From contig NZ_VCQV01000007.1 in assembly GCF_007845645.1 (NCBI RefSeq), positions 104,864 to 168,863 of the forward strand: a stretch of 64,000 bases of DNA, given 5' to 3'. Source of the stretch: Leekyejoonella antrihumi (GTDB taxonomy: Bacteria; Actinomycetota; Actinomycetes; Actinomycetales; Dermatophilaceae). Within the stretch, counting starts at the first letter, position 1, and each line of letters opens with the position of its first letter. The notes beneath the pieces were generated by a model that saw only the letters and a list, made by a program, of their open reading frames with translations, did not search any database and was not told where the DNA came from. Made by a program: the position numbers and the translations under genes. Below, piece after piece: positions 1 to 9,883 of the stretch.

Positions 1-2
1 CG

Positions 3-446
3 GTCCGTGCGGGCGGCCTCGGTCTGGTGGGTGCGGCCGACATCGTCATCGCCGCCGACACCGTGACGTTTGCCTTCACCGAGGCCCGTCTCGCCCTGAC
101 GCCCGCCGCGATCTCGCTGACAACCCTGCCCCGCCTGACCAGCCGAGATGCCGCCCGGACCTTCCTCACCGGTGAGACGTTCGATGCGCGGGAGGCGGCA
201 CGGATGGGTCTGGTCACGCAGGTCGTGGCGCCGGACGGGTTGGACGCGGCCGTCGACCAGGTCGTCGGTGAGCTGGGCAAGAGCAAACTGCAGGGCCTGC
301 AGGCCACCAAGAAGCTGCTGAACCGGGAGATCCTCGCCGACATCGACGCCCGCGGCGACGAGCTCGCGGCGCTGTCTGCCTCCCTCTTCGGCTCGCCGGC
401 GGCCAAGGACGCCATGACGGCGTTCTTGAACCGCACGAAGAAGTAG
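3..446 (+). CDS. Enoyl-CoA hydratase/isomerase (crotonase), C-terminal part
   Basis: The frame is open from the left edge of the window, so the 5' part lies outside. The first visible residues, VRAGGLGLVGAADIVIAAD, match the crotonase oxyanion-hole segment, in which a Gly-rich turn is followed by an alpha-helix and the 'D.v.a...' strand. The downstream EARLALTPAAIS and the 'G.ar.A..MGLV' segments are also typical. About 147 residues remain of a family usually near 260. Crotonases hydrate enoyl-CoA in beta-oxidation or catalyse related isomerisations in the cytosol; the exact substrate cannot be read here. A GTG at 27 is internal and is not the start. Confidence 0.85.
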   Translation, partial: VRAGGLGLVGAADIVIAADTVTFAFTEARLALTPAAISLTTLPRLTSRDAARTFLTGETFDAREAARMGLVTQVVAPDGLDAAVDQVVGELGKSKLQGLQATKKLLNREILADIDARGDELAALSASLFGSPAAKDAMTAFLNRTKK

Positions 447-499
447 CCGGCCGAAATGTGTTTGCCGTGGTCTGCGGGCGGGTGGTTGACTCCGTAGCC

Positions 500-1315
500 A
501 TGACATCTGATCTGGGTGACCAGCAGTTGCTTGAGGAGTTTCACCGCCAGATTCGGCTCGGCGGCCGAGAGGACGAGCCGGCACCGGGCATCGTGCAGGA
601 CACGGACGAGCTCGTCGTGCGTCGGTACCCGGAGCGACCCGGCACGTCGTACTGCATGGTCGAGTGCCCCAGGGGCCTCGGCGTCGATCCCGGGCGTGCG
701 ATTGCCCGGCAGGTGGACTTCTTCACCGCGCGGCGCGAGCGGGTGGAGTGGAAGACGTACTCCTACGACGAGCCGGGCGACCTGACCGGCCTGCTGATGT
801 CGGCGGGCTTCGTGGCAGAGAGTCCCGAGACCCTTCTGCTCGGTGAGGTCGGCGGGCTCATCCAGGATGTCGACCTGCCACCGGGTGTGCGGGTGCGGGC
901 AGTGACCAGTGACGCCGACCTGAGCCGGATCGACGAGCTGATGAAGACGATTTGGGGACCTGACCGGGGCGACGGGTCGCTGGCGCGGGAGATGCGGGCG
1001 AACCCCGACGCGCTGGACGTGGTCGTTGTCGAGGAGTCGGCAGCTGGGCCGGTGCTTTCTGCGGGCTGGCTGCGCTACTCCGCCGGGACGGACTTCGCCA
1101 GCATGTGGGGCGGCTCGACGCTGCCCGAGTGGCGACGCAAGGGGCTGTATCGCGCGACCGTGACCCACCGGGCCAGGCTCGCTCGCGAGCAGGGCTACCG
1201 GTTCATGCGGCTGGACACCTCGCCCGACTCGCGGCCGATCCTGGTGCGCCTCGGGCTGCGCGCGGTCGCCACCACCACGCCATACACCTTGGATGCGCGA
1301 GGTGAAGCAGTCTGA
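500..1315 (+). CDS. GNAT family N-acetyltransferase
   Basis: A 271-residue protein from the ATG at 500. The frame is open upstream to 458, but that stretch is short and has no better signal. The C-terminal half carries the GNAT acetyl-CoA loop, seen as PEWRRKGLYRATV after a beta-strand (FASMWGGSTL), and the final strand with LVRLGLRAV. The N-terminal half is a divergent GNAT-like or regulatory part. The substrate is unknown. It follows the crotonase gene by 53 nt and may be co-transcribed. Confidence 0.75.
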   Translation: MTSDLGDQQLLEEFHRQIRLGGREDEPAPGIVQDTDELVVRRYPERPGTSYCMVECPRGLGVDPGRAIARQVDFFTARRERVEWKTYSYDEPGDLTGLLMSAGFVAESPETLLLGEVGGLIQDVDLPPGVRVRAVTSDADLSRIDELMKTIWGPDRGDGSLAREMRANPDALDVVVVEESAAGPVLSAGWLRYSAGTDFASMWGGSTLPEWRRKGLYRATVTHRARLAREQGYRFMRLDTSPDSRPILVRLGLRAVATTTPYTLDARGEAV

Positions 1316-1366
1316 CGCGCGGTGGCGGATCGGATGGCAGTGCCGACCCTCGTCTCCGCATCGAGC

Positions 1367-1957
1367 TCAGGCTCCCGTCCTTCCGTCGACCCTCTCGCGA
1401 AGCAGGTCGAGGTGTCCGCAGTGCTGGGCATACTCGGTGATCATCCGAAGCATCAGCCAGCGCAGATCGACGTCCTCGAACCAGTCCAGTGGTCGCGCGG
1501 TGTCGTCGAGGTCATGAGCGGCGACGATCTCACGGGAGACGGCACACTCGGCGCGCCAGGTCTCCAGGTCGGTGGCGAAGTCGGCGTCCGCGGGCGGGTC
1601 GAAGTCGAGGTCGGGGTTGTCTGTGGAGATGAAGAGGAAAGGCACGTCGCGGCGCGCGAAGTTCTGCTGGAACCACCAGCGCTCGACGCCGGCGAGGTGT
1701 CGGACCAAGCCGTGAAGGGACAGGGTGGACGGCGGGATGGGCCGAGTCCGGGCCTGTTCGGGGGTCAGGCCGCGGCACTTCATGTCTACGGTCGCGCGGT
1801 AGTACTCCAGGTACGCCTCGAGCGCCTGACGCTCGGCAGCCACGTGCGGGATGCGCGGGCGGTCGTCGTCAGCCCAGGTGGGTGAGAAGTCGCTGTCCGT
1901 CAGGCCGGACTCCGGCCGGCCTGCGCCCTCCGCTGGATGATTGGTCATGCGCCGCAT
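1367..1957 (-). CDS. DinB-like / DUF664 protein
   Basis: A protein of up to 196 residues. The helical bundle and the metal-binding His of the DinB/DUF664 superfamily are visible: LHGLVRHLAGVERWW in the middle and MITEYAQHCGHLDLLRE near the C-terminus. These four-helix proteins are often thiol-dependent or metal-dependent enzymes, but the substrate here is unknown. A second in-frame ATG at 1948 gives MTNHPAEG and is an equally plausible start. It is convergent with the GNAT gene at 500-1315. Confidence 0.8.
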   Translation of the reverse strand: MRRMTNHPAEGAGRPESGLTDSDFSPTWADDDRPRIPHVAAERQALEAYLEYYRATVDMKCRGLTPEQARTRPIPPSTLSLHGLVRHLAGVERWWFQQNFARRDVPFLFISTDNPDLDFDPPADADFATDLETWRAECAVSREIVAAHDLDDTARPLDWFEDVDLRWLMLRMITEYAQHCGHLDLLRERVDGRTGA

Positions 1958-2047
1958 GCTGCCATACCGAACTTGCTGTCGGTGGAGGAATGGGGTCGGT
2001 GGCCGGTCCGGTTCGCGCCGCCGCTCGCACCCGATTCCGAGGTGCGA

Positions 2048-2869
2048 CTAGGCGTCTTCCTCGTCCCAGATGCGGACCTTCTTCAGCTTCGGCTCTCGCG
2101 GGCCGTTGACCTCGTCGAGGTGCTCGCGGCGGCAGCGCAGCACGACGTACGCGAAGCCGGCGACCATGCCGAGCCACCACTGGAAGGCATAGCTCATGTT
2201 GATGCCGGCGTAGCTGCCCGGGTCGGGTTTGGGCAGTGCCTGAGGGCGAGGCGGTGTGACGCCGGCCGCGGTCTTCTCGTCGCGCATCAGGACGTAGGCG
2301 TTGTAGGTGTCGAGCCCGGTGACCGCCTTGATGTCGGCGAGGTTGATCGAGGGGACCTGGCCGGCGACGGGCTGATGATTCAGCTTCTGCTCGGGCGGCC
2401 GCAACCATCCGGTCACGGTGACCTGACCCGTGGGGGTCGGCGGGACGGAGTTCGGCGCCGACGCGTTGTTGCCGTTGGGGATCCACCCGCGGTCGACCAG
2501 GATGTTGGCACCGGACTTCAGGCGGAACGGGATCACCACCTCATACCCGTAGTTGCCGTTGTTGGGGCGATTGCGCACCAGGACCCGATGCGACGCGTCA
2601 TACGTCCCCAGCAGGCGCACCTGGCGCCACTGCTTGTCGGAGGTGACGACGGACGACTCGGATGGCAGCAGGGAGGCTATGGAGGCCGGCGTCCCGTTGT
2701 AGTTGTCGTTCATCTGGTGCTGCAGGGTGTGCTTGGACTCGTAGCGGTGCCACTGCCAGCGGCCGAGGTAGAAACAGCCCACGCCCCACACTGCCGCAAC
2801 GGCCAACCATGCCAACCATCGACGGGTCATCAGCAGGCGGAGCACATCCTGACGGTACCCGTCGTACAT
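2048..2869 (-). CDS. SURF1 family cytochrome oxidase biogenesis protein
   Basis: A 273-residue membrane protein from ATG 2869; a later ATG at 2830 (MTRRWLAW) is possible. It has the SURF1 plan: an N-terminal transmembrane segment followed by GRWQWHRYESK, a periplasmic domain with 'VDRGWIP' (VDRGWIPNGN), and a second transmembrane segment WWLGMVAGFAYVVL before a basic cytoplasmic tail. SURF1 assists haem a insertion and assembly of the aa3 terminal oxidase. Its start codon lies only 8 nt from the divergent moaA start, so the two promoters must overlap. Confidence 0.9.
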   Translation of the reverse strand: MYDGYRQDVLRLLMTRRWLAWLAVAAVWGVGCFYLGRWQWHRYESKHTLQHQMNDNYNGTPASIASLLPSESSVVTSDKQWRQVRLLGTYDASHRVLVRNRPNNGNYGYEVVIPFRLKSGANILVDRGWIPNGNNASAPNSVPPTPTGQVTVTGWLRPPEQKLNHQPVAGQVPSINLADIKAVTGLDTYNAYVLMRDEKTAAGVTPPRPQALPKPDPGSYAGINMSYAFQWWLGMVAGFAYVVLRCRREHLDEVNGPREPKLKKVRIWDEEDA

Positions 2870-2870
2870 T
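2865..2870 (+). promoter_or_regulatory. Probable -10 element of moaA (leaderless)
   Basis: The hexamer TACATT ends 7 nt before the moaA ATG, the distance expected if transcription starts at or next to the A of the start codon. It overlaps the start codon of the divergent SURF1 gene. Confidence 0.4.
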
Positions 2871-2877
2871 AGAGGGC

Positions 2878-3885
2878 ATGAACCGCCTACGACCCAATAC
2901 GCCGGCTCTCGTCGACACATTCGGTCGGGTCGCGACGGACCTCCGCGTTTCGGTGACCGATCGCTGCAACCTGAGATGCACCTACTGCATGCCGGCCGAG
3001 GGACTCGACTGGATGGCCAAGCCCGAGATGCTGACCGACGACGAGATGATCCGCGTCATCGGTGTCTTCGTGCGACTCGGCGTGACCCAGGTGCGGTTCA
3101 CCGGGGGAGAGCCACTGCTGCGGCGCTCGCTTGCGGACGTGGTGCGCCGGGTCGGTGAGCTGGACCCGGCGCCGTCGATGGCGCTGACGACCAACGGCAT
3201 CGGTCTCGACCGGCTCGCGGGGCCACTCGCCCAGGCCGGTCTGAACCGGATCAACGTCTCGTTGGACACGGTGGATCCACAGCGATTCAAGGAGATCACC
3301 CGACGAGATCGGTTTGCCGACGTCGAGCGCGGTCTGAAGGCCGCCGCGGATGCCGGGCTCGCACCGGTCAAGGTGAATGCCGTGGCGATGCCGGGCGGTG
3401 ACGATCCGGCGGACCTGCTGCAGTGGTGCGTGGACCGCGGGTACGAGCTGCGGTTCATCGAGCAGATGCCGTTGGACGCGCAGCATGCATGGAGTCGCAC
3501 GGCCATGATGACCGGTGTGCAGCTCCGGGAGGCGCTGTCGCGACGATTCCAGCTGGAGCCGGTGTCCTCACAGGAGCGTGGCAGCGCCCCTGCCGAGCGA
3601 TTCCTGGTCGACGGTGGACCGGCGACCGTCGGTGTGATCGCCAGCGTCACAGCGCCGTTCTGCGCGGCCTGCGACCGGGTGCGCCTCACCGCGGACGGCC
3701 AGGTGCGCAACTGCCTGTTCGCGCGCGACGAGGGAGACCTGCGCACGCCACTGCGCGAGGGGGCCACCGACGACGAGCTGGCGCAGATCATCCAGGGGAC
3801 GATGTGGCGCAAGGCCGCAGGTCACGGCATCGGCACGCCCGAGTTCGTGCAGCCGGACCGGCCGATGTCGAGCATCGGCGGCTAG
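2878..3885 (+). CDS. moaA: GTP 3',8-cyclase MoaA
   Basis: A 335-residue radical-SAM enzyme that makes (8S)-3',8-cyclo-7,8-dihydroguanosine triphosphate from GTP, the first step of molybdenum cofactor synthesis. The SAM-type 4Fe-4S motif is CNLRCTYC (Cys30, Cys34, Cys37). The glycine-rich GGEPLL follows, and the second cluster uses Cys262, Cys265 and Cys279 in CAACD...RNC. The protein ends in SSIGG, the terminal Gly-Gly needed for catalysis. The start is the ATG 7 nt after TACATT. No other moa gene lies in the window. Confidence 0.97.
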   Translation: MNRLRPNTPALVDTFGRVATDLRVSVTDRCNLRCTYCMPAEGLDWMAKPEMLTDDEMIRVIGVFVRLGVTQVRFTGGEPLLRRSLADVVRRVGELDPAPSMALTTNGIGLDRLAGPLAQAGLNRINVSLDTVDPQRFKEITRRDRFADVERGLKAAADAGLAPVKVNAVAMPGGDDPADLLQWCVDRGYELRFIEQMPLDAQHAWSRTAMMTGVQLREALSRRFQLEPVSSQERGSAPAERFLVDGGPATVGVIASVTAPFCAACDRVRLTADGQVRNCLFARDEGDLRTPLREGATDDELAQIIQGTMWRKAAGHGIGTPEFVQPDRPMSSIGG

Positions 3886-3917
3886 AGCCGGCGGACCCCG
3901 CGGCGACCAGTTCGCGT

Positions 3918-4142
3918 CTAGCTGGCGTCTGGGGGGATCTCGCCGACAGGGACCACCTGTTTGAGGAAGCCCCGCATGCTCAAGAAGTCCGACAGGTGCA
4001 CACGGTGCCCATCGCAGGCCAGCCAGACCTTGCGCCGTTCGGGCGTGTGCAGTTTCGGGTTGTTCCAGAGCAACCCGACGGTGGCCTCCTCCCGACAGCC
4101 CTTCGCGCTGCATACGAGAGGGTCCGGTTCGGTGCTATTCAT
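3918..4142 (-). CDS. Small conserved cysteine-containing protein, function unknown
   Basis: A 74-residue protein with CSAKGC near the N-terminus, a later single Cys (WLACDGHR) and several His, which could form a small metal site. The pattern 'A...LLWNNPKLH....RK.WLACD.H...L..FL..R.FL' resembles short actinobacterial proteins found near SURF1 and DUF3099 genes. These are sometimes labelled acetone carboxylase without good reason. It is convergent with moaA and 27 nt upstream of nothing else on its strand except DUF3099. The function is unknown. Confidence 0.7.
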   Translation of the reverse strand: MNSTEPDPLVCSAKGCREEATVGLLWNNPKLHTPERRKVWLACDGHRVHLSDFLSMRGFLKQVVPVGEIPPDAS

Positions 4143-4169
4143 CCGCGGCAGCCGCCATGATGGGTCGCT

Positions 4170-5326
<1,157 letters not shown>

Positions 5327-5378
5327 CCGACCAGCACGCAGAGCAATGCACGAGTACGGCTGAGCAAGGAGAAATCGA

Positions 5379-6140
5379 ATGGGTCTGCTGGACGGTAAGA
5401 AGCTGCTGATCACGGGGGTCCTGATGGACTCCTCGATCGCGTTCCATGTCGCGCGGATCGCGCAGAACGAGGGCGCCGAGGTGGTGCTGACGTCGTTCGG
5501 TCGCACCATGCGGATCACTCAGACGATCGCGAAGCGCCTGCCGACGACTCCCGAGGTCATCGAGCTCGACGTGACGGATGCGGAGCACCTGGACACGCTC
5601 AGCGACCGGCTCAAGGAGCACATCGGCAGCCTGGACGGGGTGTTGCACTCCATCGGGTTCGCCCCGCTGGGGGCGTTCAACTTCCTCGAGGGCACCTGGG
5701 AGGACGTGAGCACGGCGATCCATGCCTCGGCCTACTCCCTGAAGGCTCTGGCCACGGCGACCCTGCCGATGCTCGATCGGGGCTCCAGCATCGTCGGGCT
5801 CACCTTCGACGCGCGGTTTGCCTGGCCCGTCTACGACTGGATGGGGGTGGCCAAGGCCGCGTTCGAGTCGACCAACCGCTATCTGGCGCGCGACCTGGGG
5901 CCGCTGGGGATCCGCAGCAACCTGGTCGCGGCCGGTCCGTTGCGCACCACCGCGGCGAAGTCGATCCCGGGATTTGCGACGTTCGAGGACACCTGGGGGG
6001 ACCGCGCACCACTGGGCTGGGACGTCCGCGACCCGGACCCGGCAGCCCAGGCCTGCATCGCGCTGCTGTCCGACTGGTTCCCGGCGACCACCGGCGAGAT
6101 CGTGCACGTCGATGGCGGCGTCCACGCGATGGGTCAGTAG
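5379..6140 (+). CDS. fabI: Enoyl-[acyl-carrier-protein] reductase FabI (InhA-like)
   Basis: A 253-residue NADH-dependent enoyl-ACP reductase, the last step of each fatty-acid elongation cycle. The classical FabI signature Tyr-X6-Lys is seen as Tyr152 and Lys159 in VYDWMGVAK, after the divergent N-terminal nucleotide motif ITGVLMDSSIAF that distinguishes FabI from FabG. A strong ribosome site AAGGAG precedes the ATG. The stop codon overlaps the end of the convergent serB by 7 nt. Confidence 0.96.
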   Translation: MGLLDGKKLLITGVLMDSSIAFHVARIAQNEGAEVVLTSFGRTMRITQTIAKRLPTTPEVIELDVTDAEHLDTLSDRLKEHIGSLDGVLHSIGFAPLGAFNFLEGTWEDVSTAIHASAYSLKALATATLPMLDRGSSIVGLTFDARFAWPVYDWMGVAKAAFESTNRYLARDLGPLGIRSNLVAAGPLRTTAAKSIPGFATFEDTWGDRAPLGWDVRDPDPAAQACIALLSDWFPATTGEIVHVDGGVHAMGQ

Positions 6141-7336
6141 GCGCTCGCCTCGACGTCCGCCTGGTCGGCGTTCTCCACGTCCTCGCGAGATATCCCGAGC
6201 ATGAAGAGCACCGGGTCGAGATAGGGCACGTTGACCGAGGCGTCGGCCTGCTCCCGCACGAGTGGCTTGGCGTTGAACGCGATGCCGAGGCCGGCGGCGG
6301 CCAGCATGTCGAGGTCGTTTGCGCCGTCGCCGATGGCGACCGTGCGAGACAGCGGCAGGTGCTCCAACTCGGCGAATCGGGCGAGGGCCCGGGCCTTCTC
6401 GGCGCGGTCGACCACCGGTCCCAGCACCCTGCCGGTGAGCACTCCGTCGCGGATCTCGAGGCGGTTGGCGTGGGCGTGGTCGATGCCGAGGTCACGCGCC
6501 AGCGGGCCGACGATCTCGAGGAAACCGCCTGAGACGACGGCCACGGAGAAGCCCAGCCGCTTCACGGTGCGCACCAGGGTGCGTGCGCCCGGGGTGAGGC
6601 GCACCGTGTCACGAACCTCCTGGAGCACTGACTCCGGCAGGCCGGCAAGGGCGCGCACCCGCTCGTGCAGGCTTGCCTCGAAGTCCAGCTCGCCGCGCAT
6701 TGCCCGCTCGGTGACCGCGGCCACCTCCGCCTCGCGCCCGGCATGGCGAGCAAGCAGTTCGATGACCTCGTCGCGGATCAGCGTGCTGTCCACATCCATG
6801 ACCAGCAGTCGGCGGCCGCGACGGTCGAGTCCGCCGGGGGCGACGGCGATGTCCAGACTCTCCTGCGCCGCCACCAGTGCCAGGTCACGGCGCAGCACCG
6901 GCACGTCCGCACCGGAGAGATCGAGCTCCAGGGTGGTCACCGGCTCCCGGGACAGTCGGCGGATGCGGTCGATGTTTGCTCCGCTGTCGACGATTCGAGA
7001 GGTCAGCCGGGCCAGCGGAGCGGCATACAGCGGAGCCCCGATCACCACGACCGAGGCGCGGCCGGTGCGACGCTTCGGGTTGTCACCCATGCCTGGCTCG
7101 ACGTGCAGGTCGAGAGACCAGCTGGCGGCCACCTGCTGCGCTGCCGCAATGATCCGATCGGGATGGGGAGTCGCCGAGGTCAGGGCGGAGAGGGTCAGTC
7201 GCCCGCGGACGACCGCCTGCTCGAGGTCGAGGACCGTGGTGTCCTCGGGCGCGATCGCCTGCAGCAGGGAGTTGGTCACCCCTGGTTGGTCGGTGCCGGT
7301 GAAGGTCAGGAGGAGGGTTTGTGGGTGGGGCGTCAC
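6134..7336 (-). CDS. serB: Phosphoserine phosphatase SerB with N-terminal ACT domains
   Basis: A 400-residue protein starting at GTG 7336, whose codon overlaps the glgC stop (GTGA). The N-terminal ~170 residues are ACT-like ([17 protein letters not shown]), as in mycobacterial SerB2. The HAD phosphatase domain has motif I DVDSTL (nucleophile Asp181, acid Asp183), motif II VVSGGF, the Lys of the EKARAL segment and motif [13 protein letters not shown]. It hydrolyses O-phosphoserine to serine, probably under amino-acid control through the ACT part. It is translationally coupled to glgC, and its 3' end overlaps fabI by 7 nt. Confidence 0.95.
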   Translation of the reverse strand: MTPHPQTLLLTFTGTDQPGVTNSLLQAIAPEDTTVLDLEQAVVRGRLTLSALTSATPHPDRIIAAAQQVAASWSLDLHVEPGMGDNPKRRTGRASVVVIGAPLYAAPLARLTSRIVDSGANIDRIRRLSREPVTTLELDLSGADVPVLRRDLALVAAQESLDIAVAPGGLDRRGRRLLVMDVDSTLIRDEVIELLARHAGREAEVAAVTERAMRGELDFEASLHERVRALAGLPESVLQEVRDTVRLTPGARTLVRTVKRLGFSVAVVSGGFLEIVGPLARDLGIDHAHANRLEIRDGVLTGRVLGPVVDRAEKARALARFAELEHLPLSRTVAIGDGANDLDMLAAAGLGIAFNAKPLVREQADASVNVPYLDPVLFMLGISREDVENADQADVEASAY

Positions 7337-8586
7337 GGTTTGATGACCGTCCCCTTGCCGATGACGACGATGCCCGAGTCGGTCACGGTGAAGCCGCGCG
7401 CCCGGTCCGCGTCCAGGTCGGCCCCGATGTCCACCCCGTCGGGGACGTGGACGTCCTTGTCGATGATGGCGCGTCGCACCCTGCAGTGCCGGCCGATGTC
7501 CACCCCGTCCAGCAGCACGGAGTCCTCGACGTGCGAAAAGCTGTGCAGTCGCGCGTCGACTCCGAGGACCGAGTTGTTGGCGACGGATCCGCTGATGATG
7601 CATCCCGGCGACACCGCTGAGCTGACGGCGATGCCCTGCTCGTCGGACCCACCGCGCACGAACTTCGCCGGCGGGTAGTTGCCCGGGCTCGTCACGATCG
7701 GCCACTCGTAGTTGTAGAGGTTGAAGATGGGGTGGATCGACACGAGGTCCATGTGCGCCTCGAAGTACGAGTCGATCGTGCCGACGTCACGCCAGTAGCC
7801 CTTGTCCCGCTCGGTGGCGCCGGGGATCTCGTTGTCCTTGAAGTCGTAGGCGTAGGCCTCACCGCGTTCGACGAAGTACGGGACGATGTCGCCGCCCATG
7901 TCGTGCTTGCTGTCGTCGTTGTCGGCGTCCGTGGTGACCGCCTCGATGAGTGCGTCGGCATCGAAGACGTAGTTGCCCATCGAGGCCAGGATCTCGTTCG
8001 GATTGTCTGCGAGGGCCTTGGGGTCCGAGGGCTTCTCGCGGAAGGCCGCGATCCGTCCATCTCCGTCGTCGGTCGGTTCGATGACGCCGAACTGGTAGGC
8101 CAGGCCGATCTCCTGGCGGATCGCCGCGACGCTCACCCGGGCGCCCGAGTCGATGTGCTGCTCCACCATCTGGCTGAAGTCCATGCGGTAGACGTGGTCG
8201 GCACCCACGACGACCACGATGTCGGGCTTCTCGTCGTGGATCAAGTTCAGGCTCTGGTAGATCGCATCGGCCGATCCGAGGAACCACTGCTTACCCCGCC
8301 GCTGCTGAGCGGGCACGGGCGTGACGTAGTTGCCGAGCACGGTCGACATCCGCCAGGTCATCGACACGTGCCGGTCGAGGCTGTGCGACTTGTACTGCGT
8401 CAGGACGACCATCTTGATGTAGCCGCTGTTGGCCAGGTTCGACAGCGCGAAGTCGACCAGGCGGTAGACGCCACCGAACGGCACGGCGGGTTTGGCGCGG
8501 TCGGCCGTCAGTGGCATGAGGCGCTTACCCTCCCCACCGGCGAGAACGATCGCTAGCACCTTGGGTCCGTGACGTCGCGCAGCCAT
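7333..8586 (-). CDS. glgC: Glucose-1-phosphate adenylyltransferase GlgC
   Basis: A 417-residue ADP-glucose pyrophosphorylase that makes ADP-glucose from ATP and glucose 1-phosphate, the committed step of glycogen synthesis. The nucleotidyltransferase signature [13 protein letters not shown] and the following AKPAVPFGG are intact, as is [11 protein letters not shown]. The C-terminal third is a left-handed beta-helix with repeated hexapeptides. The ATG at 8586 lies 6 nt after a TAGGTT hexamer on the minus strand, which suggests a leaderless mRNA. It is divergent from glgA and coupled to serB downstream. Confidence 0.97.
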   Translation of the reverse strand: MAARRHGPKVLAIVLAGGEGKRLMPLTADRAKPAVPFGGVYRLVDFALSNLANSGYIKMVVLTQYKSHSLDRHVSMTWRMSTVLGNYVTPVPAQQRRGKQWFLGSADAIYQSLNLIHDEKPDIVVVVGADHVYRMDFSQMVEQHIDSGARVSVAAIRQEIGLAYQFGVIEPTDDGDGRIAAFREKPSDPKALADNPNEILASMGNYVFDADALIEAVTTDADNDDSKHDMGGDIVPYFVERGEAYAYDFKDNEIPGATERDKGYWRDVGTIDSYFEAHMDLVSIHPIFNLYNYEWPIVTSPGNYPPAKFVRGGSDEQGIAVSSAVSPGCIISGSVANNSVLGVDARLHSFSHVEDSVLLDGVDIGRHCRVRRAIIDKDVHVPDGVDIGADLDADRARGFTVTDSGIVVIGKGTVIKP

Positions 8587-8677
8587 GGCCCTAACCTATG
8601 CCGCACACCACCCCCGACGGTGAGTTTCTCACCCACTGGCCTCGCGCCGATCGGTGAACCCGACTAGGTTTCGACCC
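8587..8677. promoter_or_regulatory. Divergent glgC / glgA promoter region with small inverted repeat
   Basis: Both genes have a TAGGTT hexamer close to the start codon: minus strand at 8593-8598 for glgC (6 nt spacer) and plus strand at 8665-8670 for glgA (7 nt spacer). Midway lies GGTGAG-TTT-CTCACC (8619-8633), a perfect 6-bp inverted repeat. It could be a shared operator for glycogen genes; no regulator is evident nearby. Confidence 0.45.
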
Positions 8678-9880
8678 GTGAGAGCAGACGTGTTGACCAA
8701 GGAGTACCCGCCCAACATCTACGGCGGAGCGGGGGTGCATGTGGCCGAACTGGTCAAGGCTCTGCGCGCCGCGGGGACGGACGTGCGGGTCCGAGCCTTC
8801 GGCGAACCGGTGTCCGAGCCTGGAACGAGCGGCTATCCCGACCTGCCCGAGCTCGGTGACGCCAACGCCACCCTGCGCACGCTCGGCGTGGATCTGACGA
8901 TCGCGCAGGCCTGCGAGGGAGCCGACCTGGTGCACTCGCACACCTGGTACGCCAACATGGCGGGACATCTCGCGTCGCTGCTGCACGGCATACCGCACCT
9001 GGTCACGGCTCACAGCCTCGAGCCGATGCGCCCGTGGAAGGCCGAGCAGCTCGCCGGTGGCTATCGCATCTCCTCCTTCGTGGAGAAGACCGCGTATGAG
9101 GCCGCCGCCGGGGTGATTGCCGTCAGTCACGGCATGCGCGCCGATGTCCTGGCCAGCTATCCGAATCTTGATCCTGCTCGGGTCCATGTGGTGCACAACG
9201 GGATCGATGCCGAGCTGTGGCAGCGGGACACGAGCGACACTGCCCGCCAGACGGTGCGGCGGCACGGTGTGGACCCCGACCGGCGCAGTGTCGTCTTCGT
9301 CGGGCGCATCACCCGGCAGAAGGGTCTGCCCTACCTCCTGCGGGCGGCCGCCGAGCTGCCGCCGGAGGTGCAGCTGGTGCTGTGTGCCGGGGCGCCGGAC
9401 ACTCCGCAGATCCTGCAGGAGGTCGAAGGCCTCGTCGCCGGTCTGCGCGAGCAGCGGCAGGGCGGCGTCGTCTGGATCGCCGACATGCTGCCGCGCCAGG
9501 AAGTGATTGCCCTGCTCTCGGCCGCCACGGTCTTCGTGTGCCCGTCGGTCTACGAGCCGCTCGGCATCGTGAACCTCGAGGCGATGGCCTGCGAGGCCGC
9601 GGTCGTCGGGACGGCCACGGGCGGCATACCGGAGGTGGTCGAGGACGGGCACACCGGGTGGCTGGTGCCGATCGACCAGGTGACCGACGGGACCGGCACC
9701 CCGCGCGAGCCGGACCGGTATGTCGCGGATCTTGCCGCGGTGCTCACCGAGGCCGTCAGCGATCCGCAGGAGGCGCGCCGTCGGGGTCAGGCCGGCCGCA
9801 CCCGAGCGGTCGAGAAGTTCGGCTGGCTGGCGATCGCCGAACGCACCCAGCAGGTCTACGAGCAGGTTCTGCGAGCCTGA
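8678..9880 (+). CDS. glgA: Glycogen synthase / maltose-1-phosphate synthase (GT4, GlgA/GlgM)
   Basis: A 400-residue GT-B glycosyltransferase of the actinobacterial GlgA type. The start is GTG 8678 (VRADVLTKEYPPNIYGGAGV), which matches the usual family start and sits 7 nt after TAGGTT. The N-domain has the YGGAGVHV loop, and the C-domain has VGRITRQKG and the E-X7-E region seen in PSVYEPLGIVNLEAMAC. In Mycobacterium the orthologous family (GlgM) makes maltose 1-phosphate from ADP-glucose and glucose 1-phosphate, so the product may be that rather than glycogen. It pairs with divergent glgC. Confidence 0.92.
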   Translation: MRADVLTKEYPPNIYGGAGVHVAELVKALRAAGTDVRVRAFGEPVSEPGTSGYPDLPELGDANATLRTLGVDLTIAQACEGADLVHSHTWYANMAGHLASLLHGIPHLVTAHSLEPMRPWKAEQLAGGYRISSFVEKTAYEAAAGVIAVSHGMRADVLASYPNLDPARVHVVHNGIDAELWQRDTSDTARQTVRRHGVDPDRRSVVFVGRITRQKGLPYLLRAAAELPPEVQLVLCAGAPDTPQILQEVEGLVAGLREQRQGGVVWIADMLPRQEVIALLSAATVFVCPSVYEPLGIVNLEAMACEAAVVGTATGGIPEVVEDGHTGWLVPIDQVTDGTGTPREPDRYVADLAAVLTEAVSDPQEARRRGQAGRTRAVEKFGWLAIAERTQQVYEQVLRA

Positions 9881-9883
9881 CCC

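Noticed and set aside
6231..7678. Long plus-strand frames opposite serB
   Set aside because: They are antisense shadows of GC-rich codons; the serB frame has all HAD and ACT motifs.
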